From Vulcanimicrobiota bacterium (GTDB taxonomy: Bacteria > Vulcanimicrobiota > Vulcanimicrobiia > Vulcanimicrobiales > Vulcanimicrobiaceae), in the NCBI GenBank assembly GCA_027307235.1, contig DAHUXH010000006.1:109862-173861 (forward strand): a stretch of DNA of 64,000 bases, written 5' to 3'. The position numbers and the translations under genes are program-made. Under the pieces are notes generated by a model. That model searched no databases and had not been told where the DNA came from. It was given only the letters and a program-made list of their open reading frames with translations. Of the stretch, positions 39,736 to 48,580 are shown in pieces (positions within the stretch are counted from its first letter, which is position 1; each line of letters starts with the position of its first letter).

Positions 39736-42530
39736 AGGGCCTCACCGGCTGCGTCGAGATCGCGCACGACATGTGCGCAGTCGGAGCAGAGCGCGGGGTG
39801 CGCCGGATCGCTTCCCAATGAACGGAACTTCCAGCAGCGGCGGCACTTCTCGCCGCCGGCGCGCGTCACGTCGAAGCGCACGATCGGCTGCGCGGCCTCA
39901 CCATGCGCGTGACCGAGCGTGAGCTGCGCGACCACCAACGCCTCGCGCAGGTTGTCGCCGAGCGCATGCAAATGCTCGAAGAGCGGACTCGCCACCTCGA
40001 GGTGCAGTTGAAGTTCGAAGTCGCGCCCGATCTCACTCGCGGCGACACGCGCGCGCAGGTCACGTAGCGTCTGCCACAGGTTGAGCGATGCCGGCGAGAC
40101 CGCATGGCGGTGGTGCGGAAACGACGTGTCGAAGACGCTCTCCATCTCGCCACGAAGCTGCGGCGAAACGGCCTGCCACGCTTCTTCGGACGTGAACGGC
40201 AGAATGGGCGCGACCGCCGTGAGGAAACGCTGCAGCGCATACCATAACGCCGATTGCGCGCTGCGGCGGCGGTGGTCCCCGGGCGCTCGCGAATAGAGCG
40301 GATCCTTGAGTGCATCGAAGTACAGACCGGACATCGCACTCTCGAACTCGACGATGCGCAGGTAGGCATCGTGGATCGAGAAGGTGTCGTACATGCCCTT
40401 CACGTCGCCGACGAACGCGTCGACGACCTCGCACGCGAGACGGTCGAGCGGATCGAGATGCTCGCGCGCGATCACGTCGCCGGCGCCAAGATCGTCGATG
40501 TTCGAGAGCATGAAGCGCACGCGGTTGCGGATGTTCCGGTAGACGCGGCTCACGTGCTCGATGACGGTTGGCCCAAAGCGCACGTCGTCGATGAATTCAA
40601 CCGATGCCGCCCACAGCCGCAACACGTCGGCGCCCCATTTGTCCATCGCGTCACGCGCGTCAATGCCGGTCCCGCGCGACTTGCTCATCGCGCGGCCTTG
40701 CTCGTCGTTGACCCAACCGTTCTTCACGACATGCTTGTACGGAGCAGCACCCCTGATCGCGACACCGGTCAACAGTGAACTGCGGAACCAGCCGCGATAC
40801 TGGTCGCCGCCTTCAAGCACGAGATCGCTCGGCCACGGCAGCCCGTCGTGCTTTCCGAGCACGGCCAGGTGTGTGACGCCCGACTCGAACCAAATATCGA
40901 CGATGTTCTTTTCTTTTTCGAACGACGTACCGCCGCACGTGGGGCACACGAAGTCGGCCGGCAGATAGGCTGTCACCGGGTCGCTCCACCACGCATCGGC
41001 TCCGGCTTGCGCGAACCGCTCCGCGGCGATGCGCGCGACGCGCGCATCGAGGATCGATTCATTGCACCCTTTGCACAGCAGCGCCGGAATCGGTGTGCCC
41101 CACGTCCGCTGCCGTGAGATGCACCACTCGGGATGGTTTTCAAGCATCTGCTGCAAACGCGCCTTGCCCCACTGCGGGGTGAACTCGACGGCCTCCGCTG
41201 CGTCGATGGCGCGCTGGCGCAAACGGTTCTGATCCATCGCTATGAACCATTGTGCCGTCGCACGGAAGACGACCGGATGATGACACCGCCAGCAGTGCGG
41301 GTAGGAATGCTCGTAGTCGTGCGCGCGAAAGAGCGCGCCGCTCGCGCGCAGATCGTCGACGATCTTGGCATTCGCCTTGAAGATGTGCAGACCGGCATAC
41401 GCACCGGCTTCGCTCGTGAAGATGCCGGCGGCGTCGACCGGATTGAGAATCGGCAGACCGTACTTCACGCCCGTCTCGAAGTCATCGGCACCGTGCCCAG
41501 GCGCCGTGTGCACCGCTCCGGTGCCGGTCTCCAAGTCGACGTAATCGGCGAGCACGATGGACGACGTGCGCCCAGCGAAGGGATGCTGCACGTCGAGCCC
41601 GTCGAGCTGCTCGCCGGTGGCGCGTGCCAGCAACACGGCATCGCGCGAGCGTTCGGCGAACACGCTGCTCGCCAGCGCCTCGGCCACGACGATTGCCTCG
41701 TCGTCGAGTTGATACAGGCCGTAGACCGCATCGGCGCGCACGGCGATCGCCACGTTGGCGGGCAGCGTCCACGGCGTCGTGGTCCAGATCAGCACGCTCA
41801 CGCGCTCGGGGGCCATATCGAGCGCGAATCGGTCGAGCAGCTTCGCCCGTTGCTGCCGATCTGCGGCAAAGCGAACGTACACCGACGGCGAGACTTTCGG
41901 CTCGTATTCGATCTCGGCTTCGGCCAGAGCCGTCTCGTCGTGAACGCACCAGAGTGTCGAGCGCAAGCCCTTGTAGAGCTGGTGTTTCTCGGCAAGATCG
42001 GCAAGCGCGTTAACGATCGTCGCTTCAAAGGACGCATCGACCGTGCGATACGGATGCTCGAAATCGCCGAACGTTCCCATGCGCATCCGCACGCCGCGCT
42101 GCCGGTCGAGCCAGTAGAGCGCGCGCTCTTTGCATTTGGCTCGCAGTTCGAGCGGATCGATCGCGTGAAAATCCTTGATGCCGAGGTGTTTGAGCGTCTC
42201 GAGTTCGATCGGCAGCCCGTGCATGTCCCAACCCGGAACGAACGTCGCGCGCTTGCCGTCCAGAAGCGCGATCTTTACGAACACGTCCTTGAGCACCATG
42301 TTCAAGAAGTGGCCCATGTGCAACTCGCCGTTGGCGTAGGGCGGACCGTCGTGCAGAATCCACGCGGGATTGTGCGCGTTGTGGGCGAGGCGGCGTTCGT
42401 ACGTCCTGCGCTCTTGCCACCAGGCGACACGCGCCGGCTCGCGCTGCGGCAGATCCGCTTTCATCGGGAAAGCGGTCTTCGGTAGATTCAGGGTGTCGCG
42501 GTAGTCGCGTTCGGCGGGCGTTTGATTCAT
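39732..42530 (-). CDS. ileS: Isoleucyl-tRNA synthetase
   Basis: A class I aminoacyl-tRNA synthetase of 932 residues. The HIGH motif appears as PYANGELHMGHFLN, the KMSKS motif as GRAMSKSRGTG, and the editing domain has WTTTPWTLPAN. The C-terminal zinc ribbon CRRCW...CSDC is intact. ATG 42530 begins the usual NQTPAERDYRDTLNLPKTAFPM start; the longer frame lies in the csaB 3' region. Bacterial-type enzyme. Confidence 0.97.
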
Positions 42531-42567
42531 GGGAACGGCGCACTTTCGCCTTCGGGCGCGCGGTCTC

Positions 42568-43653
42568 TTACTCGGCCAGCAGTTCTTGCGCGATCTCGAA
42601 GTTGCGCTCGGCCAACGTGCGCATCGCTTCGGCGCGCTCGGGAAGATATGCGGCGATCCGTTCGCGCTGCGCAATCAGCCGATCCACCGCCGCGTCGGCC
42701 GCCTCGGGAGCCGGCGCGGGCTGCCCCGGCGTCCAGAGCGGCTCGAGCGGGTATGCGAGGTCCGCGCACAGCGCCGAGACCTTCGGGTCGTAGGGAATCG
42801 CGAGAAACGGCACCCCCCAGCGCGCTGCGAAGATCAGCGCGTGCAGGCGCATTCCGATCACGACGCTCGCGCGCCGGATGATCGCAGCCGTGTGTGCGAC
42901 GCTCGTTTCCGGTAGGAGCAACGGCGCGCTGTCGCACTTACGAATGATCTTCGTCGCCGCCTCAGCATCGGGTGGACCGCCAAGCGGCACGAACGCGACC
43001 CGCAGACCGTGCGCGCTGCTCAATCGGTCGACGGCGCGCGCGATCGTCGCGATGCCCGCATCGAAACCCGAACACGGACGAACGCTGACCACCGCGATCG
43101 GTCCGCTTTGCGCACCCAGACCGTCGCGTTCGAGCAGTTCGGCATCGGCGGCGGGCTCATACAAGAAGACCGGGTCGGCGGTGCGTTCGACGCAAACGTG
43201 CGGGAGCAGCGATTGCAGCAACTCGCGCGAGCGCTCATCGCGGACCGTCGCGCGCCGCACGCCTTTGCAGGTGGTGCGCACGAGTATGCGGCCGAACGTG
43301 TCGAGCGGACCGACTGACTGCGCGAAGATCATGGTTTTGACGCCGGCGCGAATCGCGTCGTGCAGGATGCCGGTGTAGTACAGCAGGCTCTTCTGGCTGG
43401 TCGCGTTTTGCAGCAAGCCGCCGCCGCCGGAGAGCACCACATCGGCTCGCCGAATCGCCGCGCGCACGCCGCCGACGTCCCAGCGTGGCGTCGCTTCGAC
43501 CCCGAGGCGCTGCGCGGTCAGTTCGGGTTGTGCTGAGAGCACGTCGATCTCGACGTTTGGAAGACGCGCACGAAAACGCGCGACAATAGTGTCGAGCAAT
43601 GCCTCGTCTCCGACGTTCCCGAACCCGTAGTAACCGCTAAGAAGAACGCGCAA
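42568..43653 (-). CDS. csaB: Polysaccharide pyruvyl transferase CsaB
   Basis: About 361 residues of the CsaB/PF04230 family: GYYGFGNVGDEALLDTIV, LSGGGGLLQN, FAQSVGPLDTFGRIL and SVVIGMRLHALIFAA. It adds ketal-linked pyruvate to wall or surface polysaccharide, the ligand for SLH domains. TTG 43653 keeps the family start LRVLLSG and overlaps the upstream stop by 17 bases; the annotated ATG further up would overlap more. Paired with a DUF5693 protein, as in Firmicutes. Confidence 0.92.
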   Translation of the reverse strand: MRVLLSGYYGFGNVGDEALLDTIVARFRARLPNVEIDVLSAQPELTAQRLGVEATPRWDVGGVRAAIRRADVVLSGGGGLLQNATSQKSLLYYTGILHDAIRAGVKTMIFAQSVGPLDTFGRILVRTTCKGVRRATVRDERSRELLQSLLPHVCVERTADPVFLYEPAADAELLERDGLGAQSGPIAVVSVRPCSGFDAGIATIARAVDRLSSAHGLRVAFVPLGGPPDAEAATKIIRKCDSAPLLLPETSVAHTAAIIRRASVVIGMRLHALIFAARWGVPFLAIPYDPKVSALCADLAYPLEPLWTPGQPAPAPEAADAAVDRLIAQRERIAAYLPERAEAMRTLAERNFEIAQELLAE

Positions 43654-45637
43654 GCACGAAGCGCCTGTAGACGGCGATGACGAGCGCACCGATCGCGATT
43701 CCGAGAATCGCACCAAGCACAACGCGGATGAGCGAAACGATCAACGGAGTGTGCAAGTGCGAGAACGTGTCGATGACGTCACCGATGCCGATGCCGACGC
43801 CGAGCGCGAGCAGCCAGCCGATCGCGCGCCGGTGCGCCGGCGCCAGCGCCGGAACGAGCATCAACAACGGGTAGCCGACGAGAAACTCTTTGAAGCGCGG
43901 CCGAACGCCGAGCGCCGAGGAGAGGTGCGCGCGCGTCCAGAGTTCAAACGCCGACGGCGCAATGTCGCTTTGATTCCCGCTGCGCATCACGAGGAGTGCG
44001 CCCGCGCCGAGCACCGCCACACCGAGCAGCAGGTGATAGATCCGCACCGGCGCGAGCAACGCGGTCTGCGGACGTTCCACCGCCGCGTCGAAGCGGCGAT
44101 CGAAGATGTAGATTACGAGCGCGATGAGCGGCGGCAGCGCGAGGATCGCCTTCACGCCGCGAAAGCGTTCGATCTCTTCCATGGCGAGCGGTGCGCTCAT
44201 GATCCCGACGACGACCAGCGCACCAGCGAGCGCGACACCGATCGCCACGAGCATCCACGACGCGCTATGCACGATCTGGCCGCCCAACGTGGATTGCGGA
44301 CGCTCTTCAAACGCCTGTGCGATCATCAGAAATGCCGCCGCCGAGAAGCCGAGCGCGCCCAGGAGCGCGAGGATCGAGCGGGCGAGCATGGCGTGGTGCG
44401 CGAGCGCGCCGCCCATGTAGAGCGCGATGCACACCAGATAGATCGCGATCGCGTAGTCGCGGCGATAGCATCCGAACGCACCCAGCAAAAGTACCAGGAT
44501 CGACGGGACGGCGAGCGTCGCGATCCCAACCAGGACGGGATTGTCGCCGCGATACTCGGGGATCGGCGTCGCTCGGCCCAGGCGCAGCCCGTGTGACGTG
44601 ATGTCGCGAGCGATGCGCTCGATCAGCGCGACGTTGGTCGCTTCGATCGACATGCCTGGATTTTGGTGTGCGAATGGCCGCACGTAGACGACGCGCACGT
44701 TGCGCTCGTTGACGCCGAGGCCGTAGCGGGCGACGACGTCGTCGAAGGTCAGCTTATCCAGTTCCGTCTTCGCGATCGCTTCAACGCGAACGGTCCGTCC
44801 GGGAATCGCTTTGGCGAGCGTGTCGTTGCCCTTCTGCACCTGGGACTCGTCGTACGTCTCGATCGTTCCAAATGAGAATGCGTGCGTCTTGAACGCGGCC
44901 GCGGCATCGTCGATATGGTCGGGGTAGCCGAGCACTTGGTTGCGCAGCCCGAAGAAAATGACGGTGGAGACCTTGCGCTCGTCTCCAAGTGAGCCCAAGA
45001 GCTGCGCGATCTGCGCGCTGCCGAACCGCTCGTCGTTTTGGAAACGCGGGACGATCAGGAAGTGCAGCTTGCGAGCGAGCGCCAGTTGGTCGTCCGGAAT
45101 GCCGAGTGCCGTGTTGTTGAAGAAATCGAACTGCGTTCTGATTTCGTACAGCCACGGCTTCGTGCGGCGCAGCAAACGCACCGCGTGCGCGCCGAAATGC
45201 AGCGGCAGCTCGCTTTGGTAGCGCCGGTACGCCGCGTCGTTGTAGACGGCGAGGTAGACGACATCGGGCTGGACTTTCCCGGTGCGGATGAGCGCGGCCA
45301 GCACCGGATCGGAGAGCGGCGCGAGGCGGGCCGATTGGAGCACCTGGCTGCCGCTGATTGCGTAGGCGTTGCCCGAGTCGCCGACTCCCGAGCCCAGTTC
45401 CTCGCTCAGGGCAAGCGAGGTCAGGCCGGCACGGCGCAGCGCCACCAGGAACGCCTCGGGATTGTAGGCATACGAGTGCGCGAATTGCACGAAGTCGCCA
45501 TAGTCCATGACGATCTCGACGCGGCGCGCGTGCGTCTCGGCGCGGAAGCGGAAAGCGGCGACGGCGGCGCAGGCCAGAAGCGCAACGAGCAAGATGAGCG
45601 CGGCATACCGCGTTCGCGAATCGTCGAACGGTCTCAC
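43637..45637 (-). CDS. DUF5693-family membrane protein
   Basis: A 666-residue protein: an N-terminal anchor (ALILLVALLACAAVAAF), a large outward domain to about residue 370 with VEIVMDYGDFVQFAHS and AGLTSLALSEELG, and about ten C-terminal membrane helices. It carries no recognised catalytic motif. In Firmicutes this family lies next to csaB, suggesting a role in export or pyruvylation of surface polymer. GTG 45637 lies just past a terminator-like hairpin in the leader. Confidence 0.85.
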   Translation of the reverse strand: MRPFDDSRTRYAALILLVALLACAAVAAFRFRAETHARRVEIVMDYGDFVQFAHSYAYNPEAFLVALRRAGLTSLALSEELGSGVGDSGNAYAISGSQVLQSARLAPLSDPVLAALIRTGKVQPDVVYLAVYNDAAYRRYQSELPLHFGAHAVRLLRRTKPWLYEIRTQFDFFNNTALGIPDDQLALARKLHFLIVPRFQNDERFGSAQIAQLLGSLGDERKVSTVIFFGLRNQVLGYPDHIDDAAAAFKTHAFSFGTIETYDESQVQKGNDTLAKAIPGRTVRVEAIAKTELDKLTFDDVVARYGLGVNERNVRVVYVRPFAHQNPGMSIEATNVALIERIARDITSHGLRLGRATPIPEYRGDNPVLVGIATLAVPSILVLLLGAFGCYRRDYAIAIYLVCIALYMGGALAHHAMLARSILALLGALGFSAAAFLMIAQAFEERPQSTLGGQIVHSASWMLVAIGVALAGALVVVGIMSAPLAMEEIERFRGVKAILALPPLIALVIYIFDRRFDAAVERPQTALLAPVRIYHLLLGVAVLGAGALLVMRSGNQSDIAPSAFELWTRAHLSSALGVRPRFKEFLVGYPLLMLVPALAPAHRRAIGWLLALGVGIGIGDVIDTFSHLHTPLIVSLIRVVLGAILGIAIGALVIAVYRRFVLARSS

Positions 45638-45656
45638 GAGCGTGGGGTTTCGCTAG

Positions 45657-45735
45657 AAAAAACAGGAAGGCCCGCCGTAGGCGAGCCCCCTGCCGTCGCG
45701 TATGCGGTTGCCCGCATACCGGGTGTGGGCGACGT
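45657..45735 (-). ncRNA. Structured leader RNA with terminator ahead of DUF5693-csaB
   Basis: Read on the minus strand, the leader has an outer six-base helix (45729-45734 with 45694-45699) enclosing a perfect 8-bp hairpin capped by a GCAA tetraloop (45712-45719 with 45700-45707). A terminator-like stem follows (45663-45692, 8-bp core, TAC loop) with six U residues at 45657-45662. It ends 20 bases before the GTG of the downstream gene. The layout fits a cis-acting attenuator or riboswitch. I cannot match it to a named class. A simpler reading is a terminator for the gene ending at 45846. Confidence 0.6.
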
Positions 45736-45739
45736 CTCT

Positions 45740-45770
45740 AGTATACCCGACAGTATGCGCCCACGGTCAA
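45740..45770 (-). promoter_or_regulatory. Promoter candidate for the DUF5693-csaB leader
   Basis: TTGACC at 45765-45770 and TATACT at 45740-45745, separated by 19 bases, face the leader RNA. The spacing is two bases longer than optimal. It would start transcription near 45734, at the first base of the structured leader. Confidence 0.55.
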
Positions 45771-45845
45771 TCTGTCGTGCGTAATGATTTGTCTCCTGAT
45801 GCGTTTCACCCTTCCACACAAGTTGTTAACTTCGCGTAAACGTCT

Positions 45846-46631
45846 TCACGGTTGCCAATGGGGTGCGCGACGCGCGAAAAACGCCGTCATTCCTTCGCGC
45901 GCATCAACAATGACCGCGTTCTTACTCATAACTTCGCACGCATATGCATACGCATCGGATTGGTTCAACTGTACCTGATGGTAGAAGGCTTCCTTTCCGA
46001 TCGCGACCACCACGCGTGCAGCTTCTGCGATCTTTCTTGCAAGTTCCAGACTTGTGTCGTGTAGGCGATTCGGCTCAACGACGCGATTGACCAGGCCCCA
46101 GTCAAGCGCGGTGCGGGCATCGATCGGATCGCCGGTCAGCAACATCTCCATCGCACGCTTGCTGCCGATGGCGCGCGTGAGTGCGACCATCGGCGTGGTG
46201 CAGAAGAGCCCGATGCGAACGCCGGGCGTTGCAAAGCGCGCCTCACTCGAAGCTACCGCGAGATCGCAGGTCGCAACCAACTGACAGCCGGCGGCCGTCG
46301 CGATGGCCGCGACTTCGGCGATCACCGGCTGAGGAATCATTTGGATAGTCTGCATGAGTTCCACGCACGCGCCGAATATCTCGCGCTGCGCGTCGAGATC
46401 GGCACAGCTCACCTCGCGCAGATCGTGCCCCGCGGAAAACGCCGGTCCCTCACCGCACAAGATCACGGCGCGAACGGTTCGATCAGCACCGAGCGTGCGA
46501 AAGACACCGGTGAGTTCGCGCATCATCTCGAGCGAGAGCGCGTTGCGCCGCTCCGGCCGATTCATGCGGACGACCGTGATATCGCCATCGCGTTCAAGCT
46601 TGACGTTGGATTGCGTGGACACGTCGCTCAT
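45846..46631 (-). CDS. Enoyl-CoA hydratase/isomerase-fold protein (ECHDC3-like)
   Basis: A 261-residue crotonase-superfamily protein. Present are MNRPERRNALS, the oxyanion-hole loop FSAGHDLREV, AAGCQLVATCDLAVAS, and GLFCTTPMVALTRAIGS. Aligned by eye with the classical hydratase, the two catalytic glutamates fall on Ser and Gly (the second in PGVRIG instead of PE), so hydratase activity is doubtful and the protein looks closer to the ECHDC3 group. It follows the LuxR-type gene by seven bases. Confidence 0.85.
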   Translation of the reverse strand: MSDVSTQSNVKLERDGDITVVRMNRPERRNALSLEMMRELTGVFRTLGADRTVRAVILCGEGPAFSAGHDLREVSCADLDAQREIFGACVELMQTIQMIPQPVIAEVAAIATAAGCQLVATCDLAVASSEARFATPGVRIGLFCTTPMVALTRAIGSKRAMEMLLTGDPIDARTALDWGLVNRVVEPNRLHDTSLELARKIAEAARVVVAIGKEAFYHQVQLNQSDAYAYACEVMSKNAVIVDAREGMTAFFARRAPHWQP

Positions 46632-46638
46632 GAGCTAC

Positions 46639-48174
46639 CTACTTCGCGGGAGAATCGGAAATCTTCCAGGCAGCGATGAGCGCCCGTTGCGATTTGACAT
46701 TGAATTTTTCGAAAATCATCGCCAGTTGATTGCGAACGGTATTCGGCTTTTTACCGACTGCTTCCGCGATCTCTTTGCGTGACTTGCCTTGTACGGCCTG
46801 GAAGAAGATGACGCGCTGCGCCGGCGTCAGCGACGCGATACGCGGATCTTCAAACAGCTTGCGTTCGTTATGCACGCGCCCGGCGAACCACGAGTTCGGA
46901 AACTGACTGAGCGGATGCCGGACATATTCCATGATGTATTCATGTCGCGTGATGCGGTAGATTTCGAGCGCGGCCAGCACTGCCCGCCACCGGTACCCGA
47001 TGCGGTTCCACGTTGAGAAGGCCGAGCGCAGCAACTCGTGCGCGACCTGCGAATCGCCACTCGCTCTCGCCACGACGCCGATCGTGTAGTTTTCGAGCGC
47101 GCGCAGACGGTCGTCATTGCAATACGCCAGCATTGGCGACATCCGTGATGGTATTGTTCGATACACCTTCAAATATCGGTGCGCGCGGACAGCATCAAAT
47201 GGGGCGAGCAGTTCTGCCGCCAACAGTAGCGCGGCTCGTTCCTCACCGCGGGTCGACGGCCAGTCAACGCGGTCGAGCAGTTCCAAGCCGTGGTCAAGCG
47301 CCTCCTCGTAAAAGCGTGGCTCTTCCAAACCACGTGCGAAGAATGCGCGATCGAGTTCCGCAAGCGCGCGCCACGCATCGCCGGGCGCACATCGAGTGCT
47401 GTTTCGGAGATGACGAAACGCGCCGACGAAGTCGCCCGACAGCGCGCACGTCCAACCAAGTGTACGCGCGATCTGCGAACGCGTGACGGCCTGATCTTCG
47501 GTCCACTCTATGTGGTCTGCACGCTGCGACACCATGCGCGCAACAGACGGAAGGAACAGGTCCCGCGCAAGCGCGGCGAGGGCATGAAGAATTGCGGGTT
47601 CCACCGATGCGTCGGGTTCCTCAACTTCATCGAGATGAGACAGCGCTGTCTGCAAGACCTCGACTTGCTCGTGATACTTGCCTTCGGCTGCAAGTAACCA
47701 GCCTTCCAACTCGACGGCCTTCGCGCGGAGCAGCCCGCCGTGCGCGAAAGGGGCCCGCAAGCATCGGCGAGCATCGGACAGTTCACGGCGTATCCAATGC
47801 GCGTGCGCGCGATAGTAGCCGATTTCGGCCAAACAATACTCGTCGCCAGCGGACTCCGCGAGCGAACTCGCGCGGTGAAACGTCTGCGTGGCGCCGACAC
47901 CGAGTGTGCGCGACATCGCGATTGCATGCAGCATCGCCAGTTCGGCGGCAGCGGCGGGCGGATGCGCGCTGTAGTCGTATCCGTCGAAGAGTTCGAGGAC
48001 GGCTTGCGGACGGTCGAGACGGAGCAAGGCGCGCGCGCGCAAAGCGAGACTCTCGACGTCGACCTGCACACCCAACGTCGCAAGACACTCCGTGTATCGG
48101 GCGCCCAGCAGTAGCCGGCGCGCCGTAGCGGTCGAACCGCCCGGCTGGGCGTGCCGCGTCGAGGGACCTTGCAC
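46639..48174 (-). CDS. LuxR-type transcriptional regulator with TPR-like helical region
   Basis: About 511 residues. The C-terminal LuxR helix-turn-helix is clear: RIASLTPAQRVIFFQAVQGKSRKEIAEAV, KKPNTVRNQLAMIFEKFNVKSQ. The first 400 residues are helical and repeat-like (ARALLRLDRPQAVLELF and similar), resembling TPR sensor regions of MalT-type regulators, but there is no N-terminal ATPase. GTG 48174 is a tentative start. A tiny secreted-peptide gene ends 40 bases upstream, and a perfect palindrome lies upstream of that. Confidence 0.8.
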   Translation of the reverse strand: MQGPSTRHAQPGGSTATARRLLLGARYTECLATLGVQVDVESLALRARALLRLDRPQAVLELFDGYDYSAHPPAAAAELAMLHAIAMSRTLGVGATQTFHRASSLAESAGDEYCLAEIGYYRAHAHWIRRELSDARRCLRAPFAHGGLLRAKAVELEGWLLAAEGKYHEQVEVLQTALSHLDEVEEPDASVEPAILHALAALARDLFLPSVARMVSQRADHIEWTEDQAVTRSQIARTLGWTCALSGDFVGAFRHLRNSTRCAPGDAWRALAELDRAFFARGLEEPRFYEEALDHGLELLDRVDWPSTRGEERAALLLAAELLAPFDAVRAHRYLKVYRTIPSRMSPMLAYCNDDRLRALENYTIGVVARASGDSQVAHELLRSAFSTWNRIGYRWRAVLAALEIYRITRHEYIMEYVRHPLSQFPNSWFAGRVHNERKLFEDPRIASLTPAQRVIFFQAVQGKSRKEIAEAVGKKPNTVRNQLAMIFEKFNVKSQRALIAAWKISDSPAK

Positions 48175-48214
48175 TGGTCCCCCGACTTCCGAGTCGGCCC
48201 TCGCGGCTCCTACG

Positions 48215-48367
48215 CTATTTTCCGCTGGGGCCGCCGCCAGTATCGCCGCTGGGCGGCGGCGTCGGCATCACCGTGTCGGCGGCAACGGGCGCGGTACCCG
48301 CACCGCCGCTGGGCGTGGCGGGAGTCGCGGCGGCCAGCACGAGCGTCAGAATGATTGAGATGAGCAT
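48215..48367 (-). CDS. Tiny putative secreted peptide upstream of LuxR regulator
   Basis: A 50-codon gene with a very good ribosome binding site (AGGAGGAACC then ATG 48367). MLISIILTLVLAAA is a signal-peptide or membrane segment, followed by a Pro/Gly/Thr-rich tail rich in GG and PP, ending GGGPSGK. It is probably exported. The regulator gene starts 40 bases downstream on the same strand, so a peptide-sensing circuit is conceivable but unproven. Confidence 0.6.
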   Translation of the reverse strand: MLISIILTLVLAAATPATPSGGAGTAPVAADTVMPTPPPSGDTGGGPSGK

Positions 48368-48395
48368 GGTTCCTCCTACGGCAATGTAACGATAA

Positions 48396-48409
48396 GGTAC
48401 AAATGTACC
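48396..48409. promoter_or_regulatory. Palindrome upstream of the small peptide gene
   Basis: A perfect inverted repeat (GGTAC-AAAT-GTACC) lies 29 bases before ATG 48367. A second AAATGTAC occurs 15 bases away at 48418-48425. It could be an operator for the LuxR-type regulator or another factor. Confidence 0.4.
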
Positions 48410-48462
48410 TCTAGCTGAAATGTACGCCGCTGGAATTACGGTCGTGATAAGACTTACAAAAG

Positions 48463-48488
48463 AAAAAAGCCCGAATTGCTTCGGGCTT
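48463..48488 (-). terminator. Intrinsic terminator after tRNA-Val
   Basis: Nine-base stem (arms 48467-48475 and 48480-48488) with a four-base loop; on the minus strand it is followed by a run of T from 48468 to 48463. It lies six bases past the tRNA 3' end and ends its transcript. The stem could also work weakly in the other direction. Confidence 0.85.
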
Positions 48489-48493
48489 CCGTA

Positions 48494-48569
48494 TGGTGGG
48501 CGATGACGGGCTCGAACCGCCGACATCCTCCTTGTAAGGGAGGCGCTCTCCCAGCTGAGCTAATCGCCC
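48494..48569 (-). tRNA. tRNA-Val (anticodon TAC)
   Basis: A complete 76-base cloverleaf on the minus strand with encoded CCA at 48494-48496. Acceptor GGGCGAT pairs with ATCGCCC, the D loop is AGCTCAGCTGGGAGAGC, the anticodon loop is CTTACAA with anticodon TAC, and the T arm is GGTTCGAGCC. It reads GUA and probably other valine codons. A terminator follows immediately. Confidence 0.97.
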
Positions 48570-48580
48570 CGGGGGTGCCG

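Noticed and set aside
41133..42485. 450-codon plus-strand frame opposite ileS
   Set aside because: IleS motifs are unambiguous on the minus strand, and this frame matches nothing.
45634..45819. 61-codon minus-strand frame as a leader peptide for attenuation of DUF5693
   Set aside because: It spans the promoter and has no ribosome binding site or runs of regulatory codons; the RNA structure is a better explanation.
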